From assembly GCF_005937985.2 (NCBI RefSeq), contig NZ_CP042172.1:1-64000 (forward strand): a stretch of DNA of 64,000 nt. The letters run 5' to 3'. The DNA is from Arthrobacter sp. KBS0702 (GTDB taxonomy: Bacteria > Actinomycetota > Actinomycetes > Actinomycetales > Micrococcaceae). Positions 19,994 to 30,177 of the stretch are shown here, one piece after another. Each line of letters starts with the position of its first letter. Position 1 is the first letter of the stretch. The notes below the pieces were generated by a model, which made no database searches, had not been told where the DNA came from, and saw nothing but the letters and a program-made list of their open reading frames with translations. Both the position numbers and the translations under genes were made by a program.

Positions 19994-21967
19994 CTAGGGA
20001 GTGGCAAAGCTGCCGAGCAGGTTGCCGACGCTGTCCTTGGAATTGGTCTTGGTCGACGACGGCGTGGGGGATGGCACCGGCGGGGGCGGCGGAGCTTTGG
20101 CCACGGTGATGGTGATCGTCTTGCCTTGTTCGACCGGCGCATCCGCAAGATCGCTCTGCCCGGTCACCTTGCCCGCCGCAACCTGGGTGTTTTCCACTTC
20201 CCTGATGCTGGGAACCAAGCCGACGTTCTTCAGTGCCGTCTCAGCCTCCGCCTGCGTCAGCCCGACTAGTTGAGGCACCGCCACCTTGCCGGTGGAGACG
20301 ATGATTTCCACCGTGCTCCCCACAGCCACGTTCTGGCCGGGTGCGGGGTTGGTGGTGATGACGACGCCGGCCGCCACGTTGGGGCTGTTGTTCAGCGTGG
20401 TTTTCGGCGCCCCCGTCAGACCGGTCCTGCGCAGCACGTCCCTGGCGTCCGCCTCGGTCCGGCCGGGCAGGTCCGCCGGGATCGTGATGACGCTGGGGCC
20501 CTCGGAGATCTTGAGCGTGATCTCGGAATTTCGTTCCAGTGAACTCCCGGCGGAGGGCACCGTCCCGACGGCGGTTCCCTTGGGAACCGTCTCATGCTGG
20601 ACCCGGCTCAGCTGGGGCTTAAGGCCGGCGTTGTAGAGCTTCTGCAAAGCCTCGGATTCGGTCAGGGAGGCCACCGTGGGGACGTCCACCTTTGCCACCG
20701 GCGGCGGCTGCTGGTTGACCATGTTGTAGAGCCACAGGCCGCCGCCCGCCAGGACCAGCAGCGTGAAGATCACGAGTGTGGCCATCCACGTCCGCCGGCG
20801 GGACTTCTGCTGGCCGCTGGGTTCGCGCTCGGCCGGGAGGCTCAGCGGCAGGCTCCCGGTGTCCGGCAGCGAGTGGCTGCCGGCTGTTGCGGCGAGCGGC
20901 TCGTCGCTGTCCGGGAGGTGCGCGGGCGGTATGCCGGCGGCGGTGTCATCGAGGAATGCGGCGCCGGTCAGTGAGAAAGCGGCCGTGGGCGGCACCTGGT
21001 CCCTGGGTGCGACCGTGTTGTTCGGATCGGTGGGGCTTTCGCTGCGCGGCAGCGCCGCCACGGCGACACCGCTGCGGGCCGCCCGGAGGGCGCGCCGGAA
21101 GGCCGCGGCGTCCTGGAAACGGTCGGCCCGGTTTTTTTGCAGTGCCTTGGCCAGCACACTGTCCAGGGCTTCGGAAACGTCTGGATTGAGGCTGCTGGCG
21201 GGTTCCGGGATTTCGCGCACGTGCTGGTAGGCCACCGACACGGGGCTGTCGCCGATGAACGGCGGCCGACCGGTCAGCATTTCGTAGAGCAGGCAGCCCG
21301 CCGAATACAGGTCGCTCCGTGCGTCGACCGTTTCGCCCCGGGCCTGCTCGGGGGACAGATATTGGGCCGTGCCCACTACCGCCTGCGTCTGGGTCATGGT
21401 CGCAGAGGAATCCGCCATGGCGCGGGCAATCCCAAAGTCCATCACTTTGACGCTGTTGGAGTCCGGGCAGAACATCACGTTGGCCGGTTTGATGTCCCGG
21501 TGGACGATGCCGGCCTTGTGGCTGTAATCGAGGGCCGAGAGCACACCGAGGCTGAAGTCGATGGCTTGGTCGATGGTGACTTCCTTGGCCCGGATCAGGT
21601 CCCGGATGGTCTTGCCGGCAACGTACTCCATTACGATGTACGGCACACGCACGGTGTCGTCGTGGCCGCCGGGGACGGCATGGTCCCCGGTGTCGAAGAC
21701 TGCCACGATCGACGGGTGGTTCAGCGCGGCGACGGCCTGGGCTTCGCGCTTGAACCGGGCCTGGAACTGTGGGTCCCGGGCAAGATCCGGGCGGAGCAGC
21801 TTGATGGCAACGGTCCGACCCAGCCTGGTGTCGATCCCGCGGAAGACGTCGGCCATACCGCCGCGACCGATCAGCTCACCCAGCTCATAGCGCCCGCTGA
21901 GGACGCGTTGGCTTGTCACCGGGCTGCTGTCCTCCCGGTGCGATGGAGTGCGGGGTGAAGTGGACAC
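19994..21967 (-). CDS. pknB: PASTA-domain Ser/Thr protein kinase PknB
   Basis: 657-residue membrane receptor kinase. The cytosolic kinase domain (about 26-290) has the Gly-rich loop GRGGMADVF, Lys56 in VAIKLL, catalytic HRDIKPANV with Asp158, and DFG at Asp177. A juxtamembrane Pro/Ser region leads to one transmembrane helix (TWMATLVIFTLLVLAGGGLW). Three extracellular PASTA repeats follow (about 450-640), then a Pro/Thr/Ser tail. PASTA domains sense muropeptides or lipid II; the kinase phosphorylates cell-wall and division proteins. GTG 21967 lies 5 bp after the pknA stop. Last gene of the fhaA-to-pknB operon. Confidence 0.95.
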   Translation of the reverse strand: MSTSPRTPSHREDSSPVTSQRVLSGRYELGELIGRGGMADVFRGIDTRLGRTVAIKLLRPDLARDPQFQARFKREAQAVAALNHPSIVAVFDTGDHAVPGGHDDTVRVPYIVMEYVAGKTIRDLIRAKEVTIDQAIDFSLGVLSALDYSHKAGIVHRDIKPANVMFCPDSNSVKVMDFGIARAMADSSATMTQTQAVVGTAQYLSPEQARGETVDARSDLYSAGCLLYEMLTGRPPFIGDSPVSVAYQHVREIPEPASSLNPDVSEALDSVLAKALQKNRADRFQDAAAFRRALRAARSGVAVAALPRSESPTDPNNTVAPRDQVPPTAAFSLTGAAFLDDTAAGIPPAHLPDSDEPLAATAGSHSLPDTGSLPLSLPAEREPSGQQKSRRRTWMATLVIFTLLVLAGGGLWLYNMVNQQPPPVAKVDVPTVASLTESEALQKLYNAGLKPQLSRVQHETVPKGTAVGTVPSAGSSLERNSEITLKISEGPSVITIPADLPGRTEADARDVLRRTGLTGAPKTTLNNSPNVAAGVVITTNPAPGQNVAVGSTVEIIVSTGKVAVPQLVGLTQAEAETALKNVGLVPSIREVENTQVAAGKVTGQSDLADAPVEQGKTITITVAKAPPPPPVPSPTPSSTKTNSKDSVGNLLGSFATP

Positions 21968-21972
21968 GATGC

Positions 21973-23775
21973 CTACTTGCTTGCGCTGACGCTCGGCGAC
22001 GGCGACTGTGCTGCCGGGGCGGCGGCCAGGTGATAGGTCACGACCGACCCGGCCGGGACTTGCGATCCCGAAACGGGCTCAGAACTGACGAAGGTGCCCT
22101 CCTGCTGGTTCTTGGTGCCGGGTAGCGGATCGCCCTTCTGCCACCGGAGACCGGCGGCTTCAATCGCCTGCTGCACCGACGTTTCGCTGGCGCCCTGCTT
22201 GAACTGCGGGACCGCGACCATGTCCGGACCCTTGGAGTAGGTCACCGTGATAACTTCGCCGCGCTGCACCGGCCCGGAGGGATTGATGTCCGTGACGGTA
22301 CCGGGCGTTGACGGATCCGCCACTTGGTTGCCCTTGACCTGCAGGCCCATCCCGATGAGTTCACTGCGGACATCGTTGTACGGCCGGCCCCTGTAGGCGT
22401 CCGGGTACAGATTGATCGCTGCCGGCGTCGACTGTGTGGGCGTGGCCGAGCTGCTGGTGGGACTGGGGCTCTTGGAGGTCGGTGCGGGGGTGCTGGCTTT
22501 CGCACTCGAGCTGGTGGCAGCCGGGGACGACGGGAAAAGAACCCCGGCCTGTGACAGCACGATTCCCATCAGGGCAAACAGAACCAGCAGGATCAGGGCG
22601 ATCAGCGGCCAGGTCCACGGGCTGCGTCCCCGACGGCGGGGCTCTTCCTCCGGCTCGTAGCCGTCGTAGTCCTCTTCCTCCTGGTCCCAGTTGCGCTCGG
22701 CAGCCAGCGCATCGGCGCGGGACAGGGCGTTGCGGGCGCCGTAACCACTGGCAGCGGCGGCTCCCGCGGCGAGCCCGGCAGCAGCGCCTGCGCCGGCAGC
22801 ACCGACCACCGGCAGCGCCGACGTCGACTTGTCCTCGGCCGAGCTGGCGCCGATGACGCCCGTGGCGGCGGTGGGAACGTTCACCGGCGCGGTGATGGGG
22901 CCGGTGGCCGCTTCGAAGAGCAGCATGCCCGGCACGGCGGCGTGTGCAGCCGCAATGTCTCCGTTGCGGATGGCATCGGCCGCCTCGGCCAGTTTGATCG
23001 CGTCCGCCGGGCGGTTCTTGGGGTCCTTGGCCAGCATAGACATCAGCAGGGCGCGGACTGGCCTGGGCAGCGTGTCCGGCAGCGGCGGCGGGGCATCGTT
23101 GACCTGGGCCAGTGCGATCGCGATCTGGGATTCGCCGGAGAACGGGCGGTGCCCGGTGAGGCACTCGTAGCCGATGACGCCCAGGGAGTAGATGTCGGAG
23201 GCGCCGGTAGCCGTTTGCCCGGTGGCCTGCTCCGGGGCGAGGTACTGGGCGGTGCCCATGACCTGGCCGGTCTGGGTGAGCGGAACCTGGTCCGCCAGGC
23301 GGGCGATGCCGAAGTCGGTGACCTTGACCCGGCCGTCCGGGGTGATGAGCAGGTTGCCCGGTTTGATGTCCCGGTGCACCAGGCCCTGGGCGTGCGCAAC
23401 AGACAGGGCCCGTGCCGTCTGGGAGATCATCGACAGGGTGCGGTCCGGTGAGAGCACCTGTTCATGCTCGATGATGCTGCTCAGCGGCTGGCCCGGGACG
23501 AGCTCCATCACGAGGTAGGCGGATCCCTCTTCCTCGCCGTAATCGAAGACGTTGGCGATGCCCACATGGTTCAGCAGGGCGGTGTGCCGTGCTTCGGCCC
23601 GAAAGCGCTGGAGGAAACCGGGGTCGCCGGTGTACTCCTCCTTGAGGACCTTGATGGCGACGATCCGGCCAAGGATCAGGTCCTTGGCCTTCCAGACTTC
23701 ACCCATCCCGCCGATCGCAATGCGCGTGGTCAGCTGGAATCTGCCGCCGAGGGTGATTCCCGATGAAGGCCTCAC
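21973..23775 (-). CDS. pknA: Ser/Thr protein kinase PknA-type
   Basis: 600 residues. The kinase domain (about 12-270) has [10 protein letters not shown], Lys42 in VAIKVL and HRDIKPGN with Asp136. A long Ala/Gly-rich and acidic linker ([18 protein letters not shown]) precedes a transmembrane helix ([19 protein letters not shown]) and a Ser/Thr/Pro stalk. Two PASTA-like repeats lie at the C-terminus. Mycobacterial PknA lacks PASTA domains, so this protein is better described as a second PASTA kinase in the pknA slot. GTG 23775 overlaps the pbpA stop by 4 bp (GTGA), indicating translational coupling. Confidence 0.92.
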   Translation of the reverse strand: MRPSSGITLGGRFQLTTRIAIGGMGEVWKAKDLILGRIVAIKVLKEEYTGDPGFLQRFRAEARHTALLNHVGIANVFDYGEEEGSAYLVMELVPGQPLSSIIEHEQVLSPDRTLSMISQTARALSVAHAQGLVHRDIKPGNLLITPDGRVKVTDFGIARLADQVPLTQTGQVMGTAQYLAPEQATGQTATGASDIYSLGVIGYECLTGHRPFSGESQIAIALAQVNDAPPPLPDTLPRPVRALLMSMLAKDPKNRPADAIKLAEAADAIRNGDIAAAHAAVPGMLLFEAATGPITAPVNVPTAATGVIGASSAEDKSTSALPVVGAAGAGAAAGLAAGAAAASGYGARNALSRADALAAERNWDQEEEDYDGYEPEEEPRRRGRSPWTWPLIALILLVLFALMGIVLSQAGVLFPSSPAATSSSAKASTPAPTSKSPSPTSSSATPTQSTPAAINLYPDAYRGRPYNDVRSELIGMGLQVKGNQVADPSTPGTVTDINPSGPVQRGEVITVTYSKGPDMVAVPQFKQGASETSVQQAIEAAGLRWQKGDPLPGTKNQQEGTFVSSEPVSGSQVPAGSVVTYHLAAAPAAQSPSPSVSASK

Positions 23776-25229
23776 TTATTCAACACCGCCTCAAAAATCT
23801 TCTTCGCGTTCGGACTGGTTAGCTTTGCGCCGGTGGTGATGTCCACGCCTTGCATGACGATCGTGACAGCCACCTGCGGGTCATTTGCCGGGGCGAACCC
23901 GGTAAACCATGAATTGTTCAGGCCGTTGCCGAGCTCGGCCGTGCCGGTCTTGCCGGCAACCTGGATGCCCGGCACCGCGGCACCGCGGGCGATGCCCTCG
24001 CTGACCACGCTGGTCATCCACTCGGTGATCTGGCGGGAGATTTCCGGTGTGGTGGAGGTCCGGAGCGTCTCAGGCTTGGGCTCGTTGAGGATCCGCAGGT
24101 CGGGGGACCGCAGTGTCTTGACCAGGTTCGGCTTCATCTGGACGCCGCCGTTGGCAATCGCGGATGTCATCATGTTGATCTGCAGCGGCGTGGCCCGCAC
24201 ATCGCGCTGGCCGATGGCCGACTGCGCCAGGCTTGCCTCGTCCAGCGGCTCGCTCGGGAAGGTGCTCTTCGCAGACTCCAGCTTCAGCTGGTCGCCAAAG
24301 TCCTGGCCGAAACCGAACTTGGCCGCTTGGTCGCCGATCGCCTTCTGGCCCAAATCGAGGGCGATCCGGGCGAACGGCGTGTTGCAAGATTGCTGCAGGG
24401 CGAAGGCGAACGTGGCCGTGTCGCGGGTGTAGCAGTTGCCGCCGGCGTAGTTCGGAAGTTTGTATTGGATGCCAGGGAACGGCATCTCGGCCGGGTTGGG
24501 CAGCACGCTGTCCTTGTTGTACTTGCCCGAGCTGAGGGCCGCCGCCGTGTCAATGATCTTGAAGACGGACCCGGGGGCCAGCAGTGCGCCGGTGGGGCCG
24601 CTGACGGACTGGTTCAGGTTGATGCCCGGGATCTTGTTCAGGGCGGTGATGTTGGCCGCCTCGGCGTCGGCATCCTGGGTGGCAACCAGGTTGGGATCGT
24701 ACGAGGGCTTGGAGACCATGGCCAGGATGGCGCCGGTCTTCGGGTTGCTCACCACAATGGATCCGCGCTGGCCCTCCGGGATCAGGTCGTAGGCGAGCTT
24801 TTGGATTTTTGGATCCAGGGTGAGCTCCACCGAGGCGCCCTTGGGCTGGTTGCCCAGGAACAACTGGCCGACACGGTCCAGGAAGAGTTGGTCGGAGCTG
24901 CCGGCGAGCTGTTCGTTCATGGCCAGTTCCATGCCGGTCAGGCCGTAGTTCTTGGAAAAGTAGCCGGTGATCCCGGCGTACAGCTCCGGCTGGGTGTAGC
25001 TGCGCTGGAACGCGCAGCTTTCGCTGCCGGGAACGGACTGCGCCACGGGCGTGCCGCCGACGATGATCGCCCCGCGGTCGTTGCAGTAGTTCTGCAGCAG
25101 GGTGCGCCTGTTCCACGCGTTGGCTTTAAGCTCATCCGCGCCGACCACCTGGACGTAGCTGAGCGCGCCAAAGATCAGCGCGAACATTGCGATCGCGGCG
25201 ATCCAGGAGTTGCGAATGGCCTGGTTCAC
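23772..25229 (-). CDS. pbpA: Penicillin-binding transpeptidase PbpA
   Basis: 485-residue class B PBP that cross-links peptidoglycan outside the membrane. An N-terminal signal anchor (about 9-30) precedes the dimerisation region and the transpeptidase domain with S221-VFK224 (SxxK), S281-CN283 (SxN) and a KTGTAEL motif near the C-terminus. GTG 25229 (MNQAIRNSW) overlaps the end of the SEDS gene by 4 bp. The longer open frame upstream lies inside that gene and is rejected. PbpA pairs with the upstream SEDS glycosyltransferase; both sit in the kinase operon. Confidence 0.95.
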   Translation of the reverse strand: MNQAIRNSWIAAIAMFALIFGALSYVQVVGADELKANAWNRRTLLQNYCNDRGAIIVGGTPVAQSVPGSESCAFQRSYTQPELYAGITGYFSKNYGLTGMELAMNEQLAGSSDQLFLDRVGQLFLGNQPKGASVELTLDPKIQKLAYDLIPEGQRGSIVVSNPKTGAILAMVSKPSYDPNLVATQDADAEAANITALNKIPGINLNQSVSGPTGALLAPGSVFKIIDTAAALSSGKYNKDSVLPNPAEMPFPGIQYKLPNYAGGNCYTRDTATFAFALQQSCNTPFARIALDLGQKAIGDQAAKFGFGQDFGDQLKLESAKSTFPSEPLDEASLAQSAIGQRDVRATPLQINMMTSAIANGGVQMKPNLVKTLRSPDLRILNEPKPETLRTSTTPEISRQITEWMTSVVSEGIARGAAVPGIQVAGKTGTAELGNGLNNSWFTGFAPANDPQVAVTIVMQGVDITTGAKLTSPNAKKIFEAVLNK

Positions 25230-26683
25230 AGGTGTTTCACCGCCTCGGTGGGAGCATCTGGACTGGTACGGGCACTCTTGGCCGGAGCCGTGGCCGGCCG
25301 CGGGGGCATGGGCGGAGCCTCTTTCCTGGCGTCCGGGTCCTGGCCCGGCGGCAGCGGAGTGGTATCCACCGGTCCGCGGGCGGTGTGCGAGATCATCAGC
25401 AACAGACCCACAATGATCCAGTTCGCCAGCAGGGAGGATCCGCCGGCGGCCAGGAATGGCGTGGTCAGACCGGTCAACGGGATCAGGCGCGTTACGCCGC
25501 CGATCACCACGAAACACTGCAGCGCAATCGCGAAGGACAGCCCGGTGGCGAGCAGCTTGCCGAAGGCGTCCCGGGTGCCCAGAGCGGCCCGGAAGCCACG
25601 GGTGAACAGCAACAGGTACATCAGCACAATCGCGAAGATGCCGATCAGTCCGAGTTCCTCGCCGAAGGAGGCCACGATCATGTCGCTGTTGGCGAAGGGG
25701 ACGAGATTGGGGCGCCCCTGGCCCAGGCCGGTGCCCACCAGGCCGCCGTTGGCCATGCCGAAGAGTCCTTCGACAATTTGGCGGCTGCCGCCGAATTCCC
25801 GGTCGTAGACCTCGGGGGTGAAGGCGTTGACCCAGCCGTCGATGCGCAGTGCGACGTGCGAGAAGACTTTGGCGGCCACGAAACCGCCGGCCACCATCAG
25901 CACGACGCCGATGATCACCCAGCTGATCCGGCTGGTGGCAACGTAGATCATCACCAGGAACAGGCCGAAGAACAGGATGGACGTACCGAGGTCCCGCTGG
26001 AAGATGAGGACGCCGATGCTCACCAGCCAGGCCGTAATCATCGGGCCCATGTCCTTGAACCGGGGGAACTGCAGGGGGCCGACTTTGCGGCCGGCGAGCA
26101 GGATCAGGTCGCGGTTGGAGGACAGGTAACCGGCAAAGAAGATGGCGAGCGTGACCTTGGCGAGTTCACCGGGCTGGAAGGTCATGGACCCCAGCTTGAT
26201 CCAGACGCTGGCGCCGAGGACTTCGCCAGCGGAGATTCCCGGGACCAGCGGAAGGATCAGCAGCACGGCGCTGGCCGCCAGCGAAATATAGGTGAAGCGG
26301 CGCAGGAGCCGGTGGTCCTTGAGGAAGAAGATCACTGCGATGGCGACGGCCATGGCGACGAGGGTCCACCGCAACTGGTTATTGCCGGTGTCCTCGCCAA
26401 CCCGGTCCAGGCGGTGGATCATGGCCAGACCGAGGCCGTTAAGGCCCACCACCAGCGGAAGTATTACCGGATCGGCATATTTAGCACGAAGGCGGAGGAC
26501 CACATGGAATGCCAGCGCCGCGGCGGTGAGCAGCCCGGACTGGAACCAGAAGTCCGTGTCGAACGCCTTTTGCCGGTCGACGCCGACGAGGGCGTTCGCG
26601 CCGATCCCCACCGCGAGGGCGAGGATCAGCAGGACCAGCTCGGCGTTGCGGCGCGGCCTGGGGGTGGGGTCGATAGGCGTCAT
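25226..26683 (-). CDS. rodA: SEDS-family peptidoglycan glycosyltransferase FtsW/RodA
   Basis: 485 residues with about ten to twelve transmembrane segments. SEDS signatures include QPGELAKVTLAIFFAGYL and the FANSDMIVASFGEELGLIG segment near the extracellular catalytic region. These proteins polymerise lipid II glycan chains with a partner class B PBP, here PbpA next door. The C-terminal 50 residues are hydrophilic and Pro/Ala rich, a possible phosphorylation or docking tail. ATG 26683 overlaps the pstP stop by 4 bp. In this operon position the gene is called rodA or ftsW in different genomes; I use rodA. Confidence 0.93.
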   Translation of the reverse strand: MTPIDPTPRPRRNAELVLLILALAVGIGANALVGVDRQKAFDTDFWFQSGLLTAAALAFHVVLRLRAKYADPVILPLVVGLNGLGLAMIHRLDRVGEDTGNNQLRWTLVAMAVAIAVIFFLKDHRLLRRFTYISLAASAVLLILPLVPGISAGEVLGASVWIKLGSMTFQPGELAKVTLAIFFAGYLSSNRDLILLAGRKVGPLQFPRFKDMGPMITAWLVSIGVLIFQRDLGTSILFFGLFLVMIYVATSRISWVIIGVVLMVAGGFVAAKVFSHVALRIDGWVNAFTPEVYDREFGGSRQIVEGLFGMANGGLVGTGLGQGRPNLVPFANSDMIVASFGEELGLIGIFAIVLMYLLLFTRGFRAALGTRDAFGKLLATGLSFAIALQCFVVIGGVTRLIPLTGLTTPFLAAGGSSLLANWIIVGLLLMISHTARGPVDTTPLPPGQDPDARKEAPPMPPRPATAPAKSARTSPDAPTEAVKHL

Positions 26684-28380
26684 TTGCCCCCCTCACAGTT
26701 CGTTGGGGCCGGCGACGGCTTGGCGGAAGCGGAGGGGGCAGGGGCGGCTGCCGATCCGGGAGACGGCGCAGCGGTGGGCGTGGGCGCCTTGCCGCTGGCG
26801 CTGGCTGTGGGTGAGGGCGTCAGGCACTCGTCGGCCGGCGCCGTCGTGCCGGTGCGCTCCAGGTTCTTGACGATCCGCTGCGCGTCGTACAGGTCCCGCG
26901 CGGGAACCGTTTGGCGCACCCGCTGCTGGGAGAACTCTGGCAGGTCGGACATCCGGATATCAGTCACCGTCTCGAGGGTGGAAAGCGGAATGGGGCCGAG
27001 GCGCTGGGAGACCCCGTTGAAAATGGCGACTCGCTGATCATGCTCACCGATGTAGTACCTCGTTTGCGTCCACGCGTAGCCAAGCCAGAGACCGATCCCC
27101 AGCACCGCGACGATGGCCGCGGCGATGGACATGGTCAGCCAGCGCCGGCGTTTGACCGGCGGCTTGTACTCTTCGGTCTCATCCTTGTCCTGGTCCGCCT
27201 TGTGCGTCAGCACGGTGGCGGCGCGGCGGGCCACCGTCCGGCCGGCGATGGAAGGAATCGAGCCCGATTCGGCAGCGCTGGCCGCGGCGCCCACGAGCTC
27301 ATGGGGACGGGTTGAGAGTTCCTCGCGCAGGACCTCGGCGGAGAGGTGCTCGCCGAGGTTCGGGTCCGTGGAGGGCTCGGGTTCCTTCGCCCGGTCGTCG
27401 CCGGTCTCCGGGCTCTTCGCGGCCGAGTCGGCAGGTTTTCCACCCAGGACGCCTTCGGTGGCCTTGCCCGCAAAGGTGCTGCCGGTGCTGCCCGCCGGCG
27501 GTATGGCAGCGGCTGCGGGGGCCTGCGGTGTCCGAGCCGTGCCCGTGACGGGTGCAGGGGCGGGGACGACCTCGACGGAGGCGGTGTTGACGTCGTCGGG
27601 CGTTTGTTCCGCGATGTCGACCATCACGACCGTCACGTTGTCGGGTGAGCCGGCCTCGAGCGTGAGGTCAACGAGCTTCTCGGCGCACTCCCGCAGGCTC
27701 TTGGTCTCGCGGACGGTGCGTTCCACCACGTGGCCGGCGACGTAGTTCAACCCGTCGGAGCAAAGCAGCCAGCGTTCGCCCGGTTCGACGTCGAGGACGT
27801 CGAGGTCAAGCTCGGGGCTGGCGTCGACGTCGCCGAGGACACGCATCAGGACATTCTTGTGCGGATGGGTTTCCGCCTCTTCGGGCCGCAGCCGGCCCTC
27901 GTCGATGAGCCGCTGGACGAAGGTGTGGTCCACGCTGACTTGTTCGAAGGTGCCGTTGCGCAACCGGTAGGCGCGCGAATCGCCGATATGCGCGAAGTGG
28001 AGCTTGCCCCCGGCCAGCAGCAGGGCCGTGACGGTGGTCCCCATTCCGGCCAGCTTCGGGTTCATGTGGACCAGCTCGGAGAGCAGCGAATTGGCTGTCT
28101 GGATTTCGTCGGCCAGGACGGTGTCGGCTTCCCCGGCGGCGCCGTCGTAATCGTCGCGGTCGAGGTGGATCATGTCCAGCACGGTGGCGGCTGAGGCCAC
28201 GTCACCGCCGGCGTGCCCGCCCATGCCGTCAGCCACGACGGCGAGGTGGCGGCCCACATAGGCCGAGTCGTCGTTCTTCGACCGCACGCGGCCGACGTCG
28301 GAACGTGCGGCATAGCGCATGATGAGCGGCCGCTTCGGGGCAGTTGCTGCCTTGTCTGCGGGAGTCTCGGGGGCAGCCAT
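26680..28380 (-). CDS. pstP: PP2C-family Ser/Thr protein phosphatase PstP
   Basis: 566 residues. The cytosolic PP2C domain (about 20-260) has RSKNDDSAYV, the metal motif DGMGGHAGGD (51-60), IGDSRAYRL and SDGLNYVAG. A long Pro/Ala/Glu linker leads to a single transmembrane helix (about 413-437) and an extracytoplasmic Ser/Pro tail of about 130 residues. It reverses phosphorylation by PknA and PknB. The linker and tail make it longer than mycobacterial PstP (about 510). Start ATG 28380 lies 2 bp after the fhaB stop. Confidence 0.95.
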   Translation of the reverse strand: MAAPETPADKAATAPKRPLIMRYAARSDVGRVRSKNDDSAYVGRHLAVVADGMGGHAGGDVASAATVLDMIHLDRDDYDGAAGEADTVLADEIQTANSLLSELVHMNPKLAGMGTTVTALLLAGGKLHFAHIGDSRAYRLRNGTFEQVSVDHTFVQRLIDEGRLRPEEAETHPHKNVLMRVLGDVDASPELDLDVLDVEPGERWLLCSDGLNYVAGHVVERTVRETKSLRECAEKLVDLTLEAGSPDNVTVVMVDIAEQTPDDVNTASVEVVPAPAPVTGTARTPQAPAAAAIPPAGSTGSTFAGKATEGVLGGKPADSAAKSPETGDDRAKEPEPSTDPNLGEHLSAEVLREELSTRPHELVGAAASAAESGSIPSIAGRTVARRAATVLTHKADQDKDETEEYKPPVKRRRWLTMSIAAAIVAVLGIGLWLGYAWTQTRYYIGEHDQRVAIFNGVSQRLGPIPLSTLETVTDIRMSDLPEFSQQRVRQTVPARDLYDAQRIVKNLERTGTTAPADECLTPSPTASASGKAPTPTAAPSPGSAAAPAPSASAKPSPAPTNCEGGK

Positions 28381-28382
28381 GG

Positions 28383-28865
28383 CTACGGCCTCAATTCAAT
28401 GACCGTCTTGCCGATTCTCACGGGGACACCCAGCTCTACCGGAAGTGCCCGGGTCAGCTGTTGATCTGCCAGATACGTGCCGTTGGTGGAACCGAGGTCC
28501 TCGATGAACCAGCGGCTGCCCTGCGGGAACAGGCGGGCATGCCGGCCGGAGGCGTAGTCATCCTCCAGGACCAGGGTGGCTTCCTGGGCGCGGCCGAGCA
28601 GGATGGGGCTTGCGGCCAGCGGAAGGGTGGTGCCTTTGAGCGGCCCCTCCGTGACAACGAGTTGGCGGGCCTGCTGCTTCACCGGCGCCGGGACGGGCTC
28701 GGCAAGCGCCGGGTTGCGGCGCACCTGGCGTGCCGTGGGGGCTCCCGCGGCGGCTTTGCGGCCGATCATGAGGTCGCGGCGCATGGCCGACACGATGCTG
28801 AAGATGAGGACCCAGAGGAGAATCAGGAAACCAAAGCGCAGGGCGGTGATGGTCAGTTCACTCAC
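28383..28865 (-). CDS. fhaB: FHA-domain membrane protein FhaB/FipA
   Basis: 160 residues: an N-terminal transmembrane helix (about 3-23, ALRFGFLILLWVLIFSIVSAM), a short linker, then an FHA phosphothreonine-recognition domain (about 70-150) with LGRAQEATLVL, SGRHARLF and DLGSTNGTYL. In Mycobacterium the homologue FipA links division proteins and is a PknA/PknB substrate. A possible Thr target lies in the linker (PTARQVRRNP) but is not proven. Start GTG 28865 overlaps the fhaA stop by 4 bp. Confidence 0.93.
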   Translation of the reverse strand: MSELTITALRFGFLILLWVLIFSIVSAMRRDLMIGRKAAAGAPTARQVRRNPALAEPVPAPVKQQARQLVVTEGPLKGTTLPLAASPILLGRAQEATLVLEDDYASGRHARLFPQGSRWFIEDLGSTNGTYLADQQLTRALPVELGVPVRIGKTVIELRP

Positions 28866-29605
28866 GGGCGGCCGCCTGGGTTGGCAGGCAGAAGGCGGAA
28901 GATAATTTTGGTCCGTCCCATCGTGATCGTGGCGCCGTCGGTAAGCTCCGAGCTGCCCACAACTTTGTGGCCGTTGACGTAGCTGCCGTTCGTCGATCCC
29001 AGGTCTATTGCCTGTGCACTGCCCTGGCCCGTGCGGATTTCCAGGTGACGGCGGGACACACCCGTATCGTCGATCAGGATGTCCGCTTCGGAGGAGCGGC
29101 CCAGGACCACCGAGGTTGCATTCAGCGAATAGCGCTGGCCATCAATGTCCAGCACAGGCTGGAGGTGGCCGGGCTGGCGGGTCGGGGCTGCCGGCATGGA
29201 ATTCTGGGCCCCGGGCTGCGCGGGTGCGTTGCCGGCCTTTTCGGTCCGGGATTTGATCTCGAAATCGCCGGCACGGCGTTCCTCGTCGCGGCGGAAACTG
29301 ATCCGCACCGGACCCTGCAAGGTGTAGCCCTGGCTGCGGACATGGTTGATGACGACGTCGCACAACTCTTCGGCCAGCGGCGTGCCCCATTCCTGGGCGC
29401 GCTGGAAATCGTCGCCGCTGAGGAGGACATCGAAGACGTTGGGGGCAAGGGTGCGGCCCGCGGCGATGGTGAGTGCCTTGTTGTCCACTTCGCGGCGGAG
29501 GTGGCTGGCGATCTCGACCGGCTCAACCTGGGCGCGAGAACCGGTGGAGAAGACTCCGCGGACGGCCTTTTCGATGCCGCGCTCGACTTTGTCCAGCAAG
29601 CCCAT
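28862..29605 (-). CDS. fhaA: DUF3662/FHA-domain protein FhaA
   Basis: 247 residues. The N-terminal DUF3662 domain (about 1-120; begins MGLLDKVERGIEKAVRGVFS) is joined by a Pro/Ala linker to a C-terminal FHA domain (about 155-240) with LGRSSEADILI, SRRHLEI and DLGSTNGSYVNG. In mycobacteria FhaA binds phosphorylated MviN/MurJ-type partners and regulates peptidoglycan precursor export. First gene of the seven-gene operon running leftward to pknB. ATG 29605 has a purine-rich GAAAGGAGAAGG upstream. The 397 bp before it should hold the operon promoter. Confidence 0.94.
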   Translation of the reverse strand: MGLLDKVERGIEKAVRGVFSTGSRAQVEPVEIASHLRREVDNKALTIAAGRTLAPNVFDVLLSGDDFQRAQEWGTPLAEELCDVVINHVRSQGYTLQGPVRISFRRDEERRAGDFEIKSRTEKAGNAPAQPGAQNSMPAAPTRQPGHLQPVLDIDGQRYSLNATSVVLGRSSEADILIDDTGVSRRHLEIRTGQGSAQAIDLGSTNGSYVNGHKVVGSSELTDGATITMGRTKIIFRLLPANPGGRP

Positions 29606-30002
29606 GGTCCTTCTCCTTTCCTGACGGCTGCGGTGCAGCGTTTGTTCCGGAACTCGGTTTCCAACATTCGCGGGAGTCCGCCGTAATCGGGCACTCCTAC
29701 ATCAGATACTACTGGGCAAGGCTGGGAATGACCTTAATGAGCCCCGCCGCCCTGGGCCGTAAATTTGTCCCGGACGGGCCCTGACGTGCGCGGATGTCCG
29801 GGCTGCCGGGTCAAGGACGGAGCCGGGGCGGCCCCGCCTGCCAGCCGCTCCGGTCCGCGGTTCGGGTGCGGATTTCCGGGGACTTTGGCGTCCCGGCCGG
29901 CCCGATTGGTGTTTTCCCGCGGTTGTCCGTTATGCTTGATCTCGCTGCTTTTACGAGGTTGATGGTCCGGAATACGGGCTCCAGCCGGGTGAAAGAAGTT
30001 GC
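29606..30002. other. fhaA to tRNA-Leu intergenic region
   Basis: 397 bp between divergent units. It must carry the leftward fhaA-operon promoter and the rightward tRNA-Leu promoter. A TATGCT at 29931-29936 with TTGGTG 29906-29911 (19-bp spacer) is a weak candidate for the tRNA. Short open frames here are low-complexity and I see no credible gene. Confidence 0.4.
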
Positions 30003-30085
30003 GCGCGAGTGGCGGAACGGCAGACGCGCTGGCTTCAGGTGCCAGTGTCCGAAAGGGCGTGGGGGTTCAAATCCCCCCTCGCGCA
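30003..30085 (+). tRNA. tRNA-Leu (CAG anticodon)
   Basis: 83-nt class II tRNA: acceptor GCGCGAG (30003-30009) / CTCGCGC (30078-30084), discriminator A30085. Anticodon stem CTGGC/GCCAG with loop TTCAGGT gives CAG, decoding the dominant CTG codon. A long variable arm is present (TGTCCGAAAGGGCGT). CCA is not encoded. Confidence 0.97.
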
Positions 30086-30095
30086 CGCAGATGAA

Positions 30096-30128
30096 AGAAC
30101 CCCGGTCTTCGGACCGGGGTTCTTTTTT
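30096..30128 (+). terminator. Intrinsic terminator after tRNA-Leu
   Basis: Perfect 12-bp stem AGAACCCCGGTC / GACCGGGGTTCT around a TTCG tetraloop, followed by a run of six T. Textbook terminator 10 bp after the tRNA. Confidence 0.92.
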
Positions 30129-30177
30129 GTCTCCACCCAGGCGGACAGTATTCCGGCCTGCGCGGACCAGGGCGGCG

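Noticed and set aside
24327..27037. Long plus-strand open frames opposite pbpA, rodA and pstP
   Set aside because: They mirror well-supported minus-strand genes with clear PBP, SEDS and PP2C motifs; their composition is non-protein-like.
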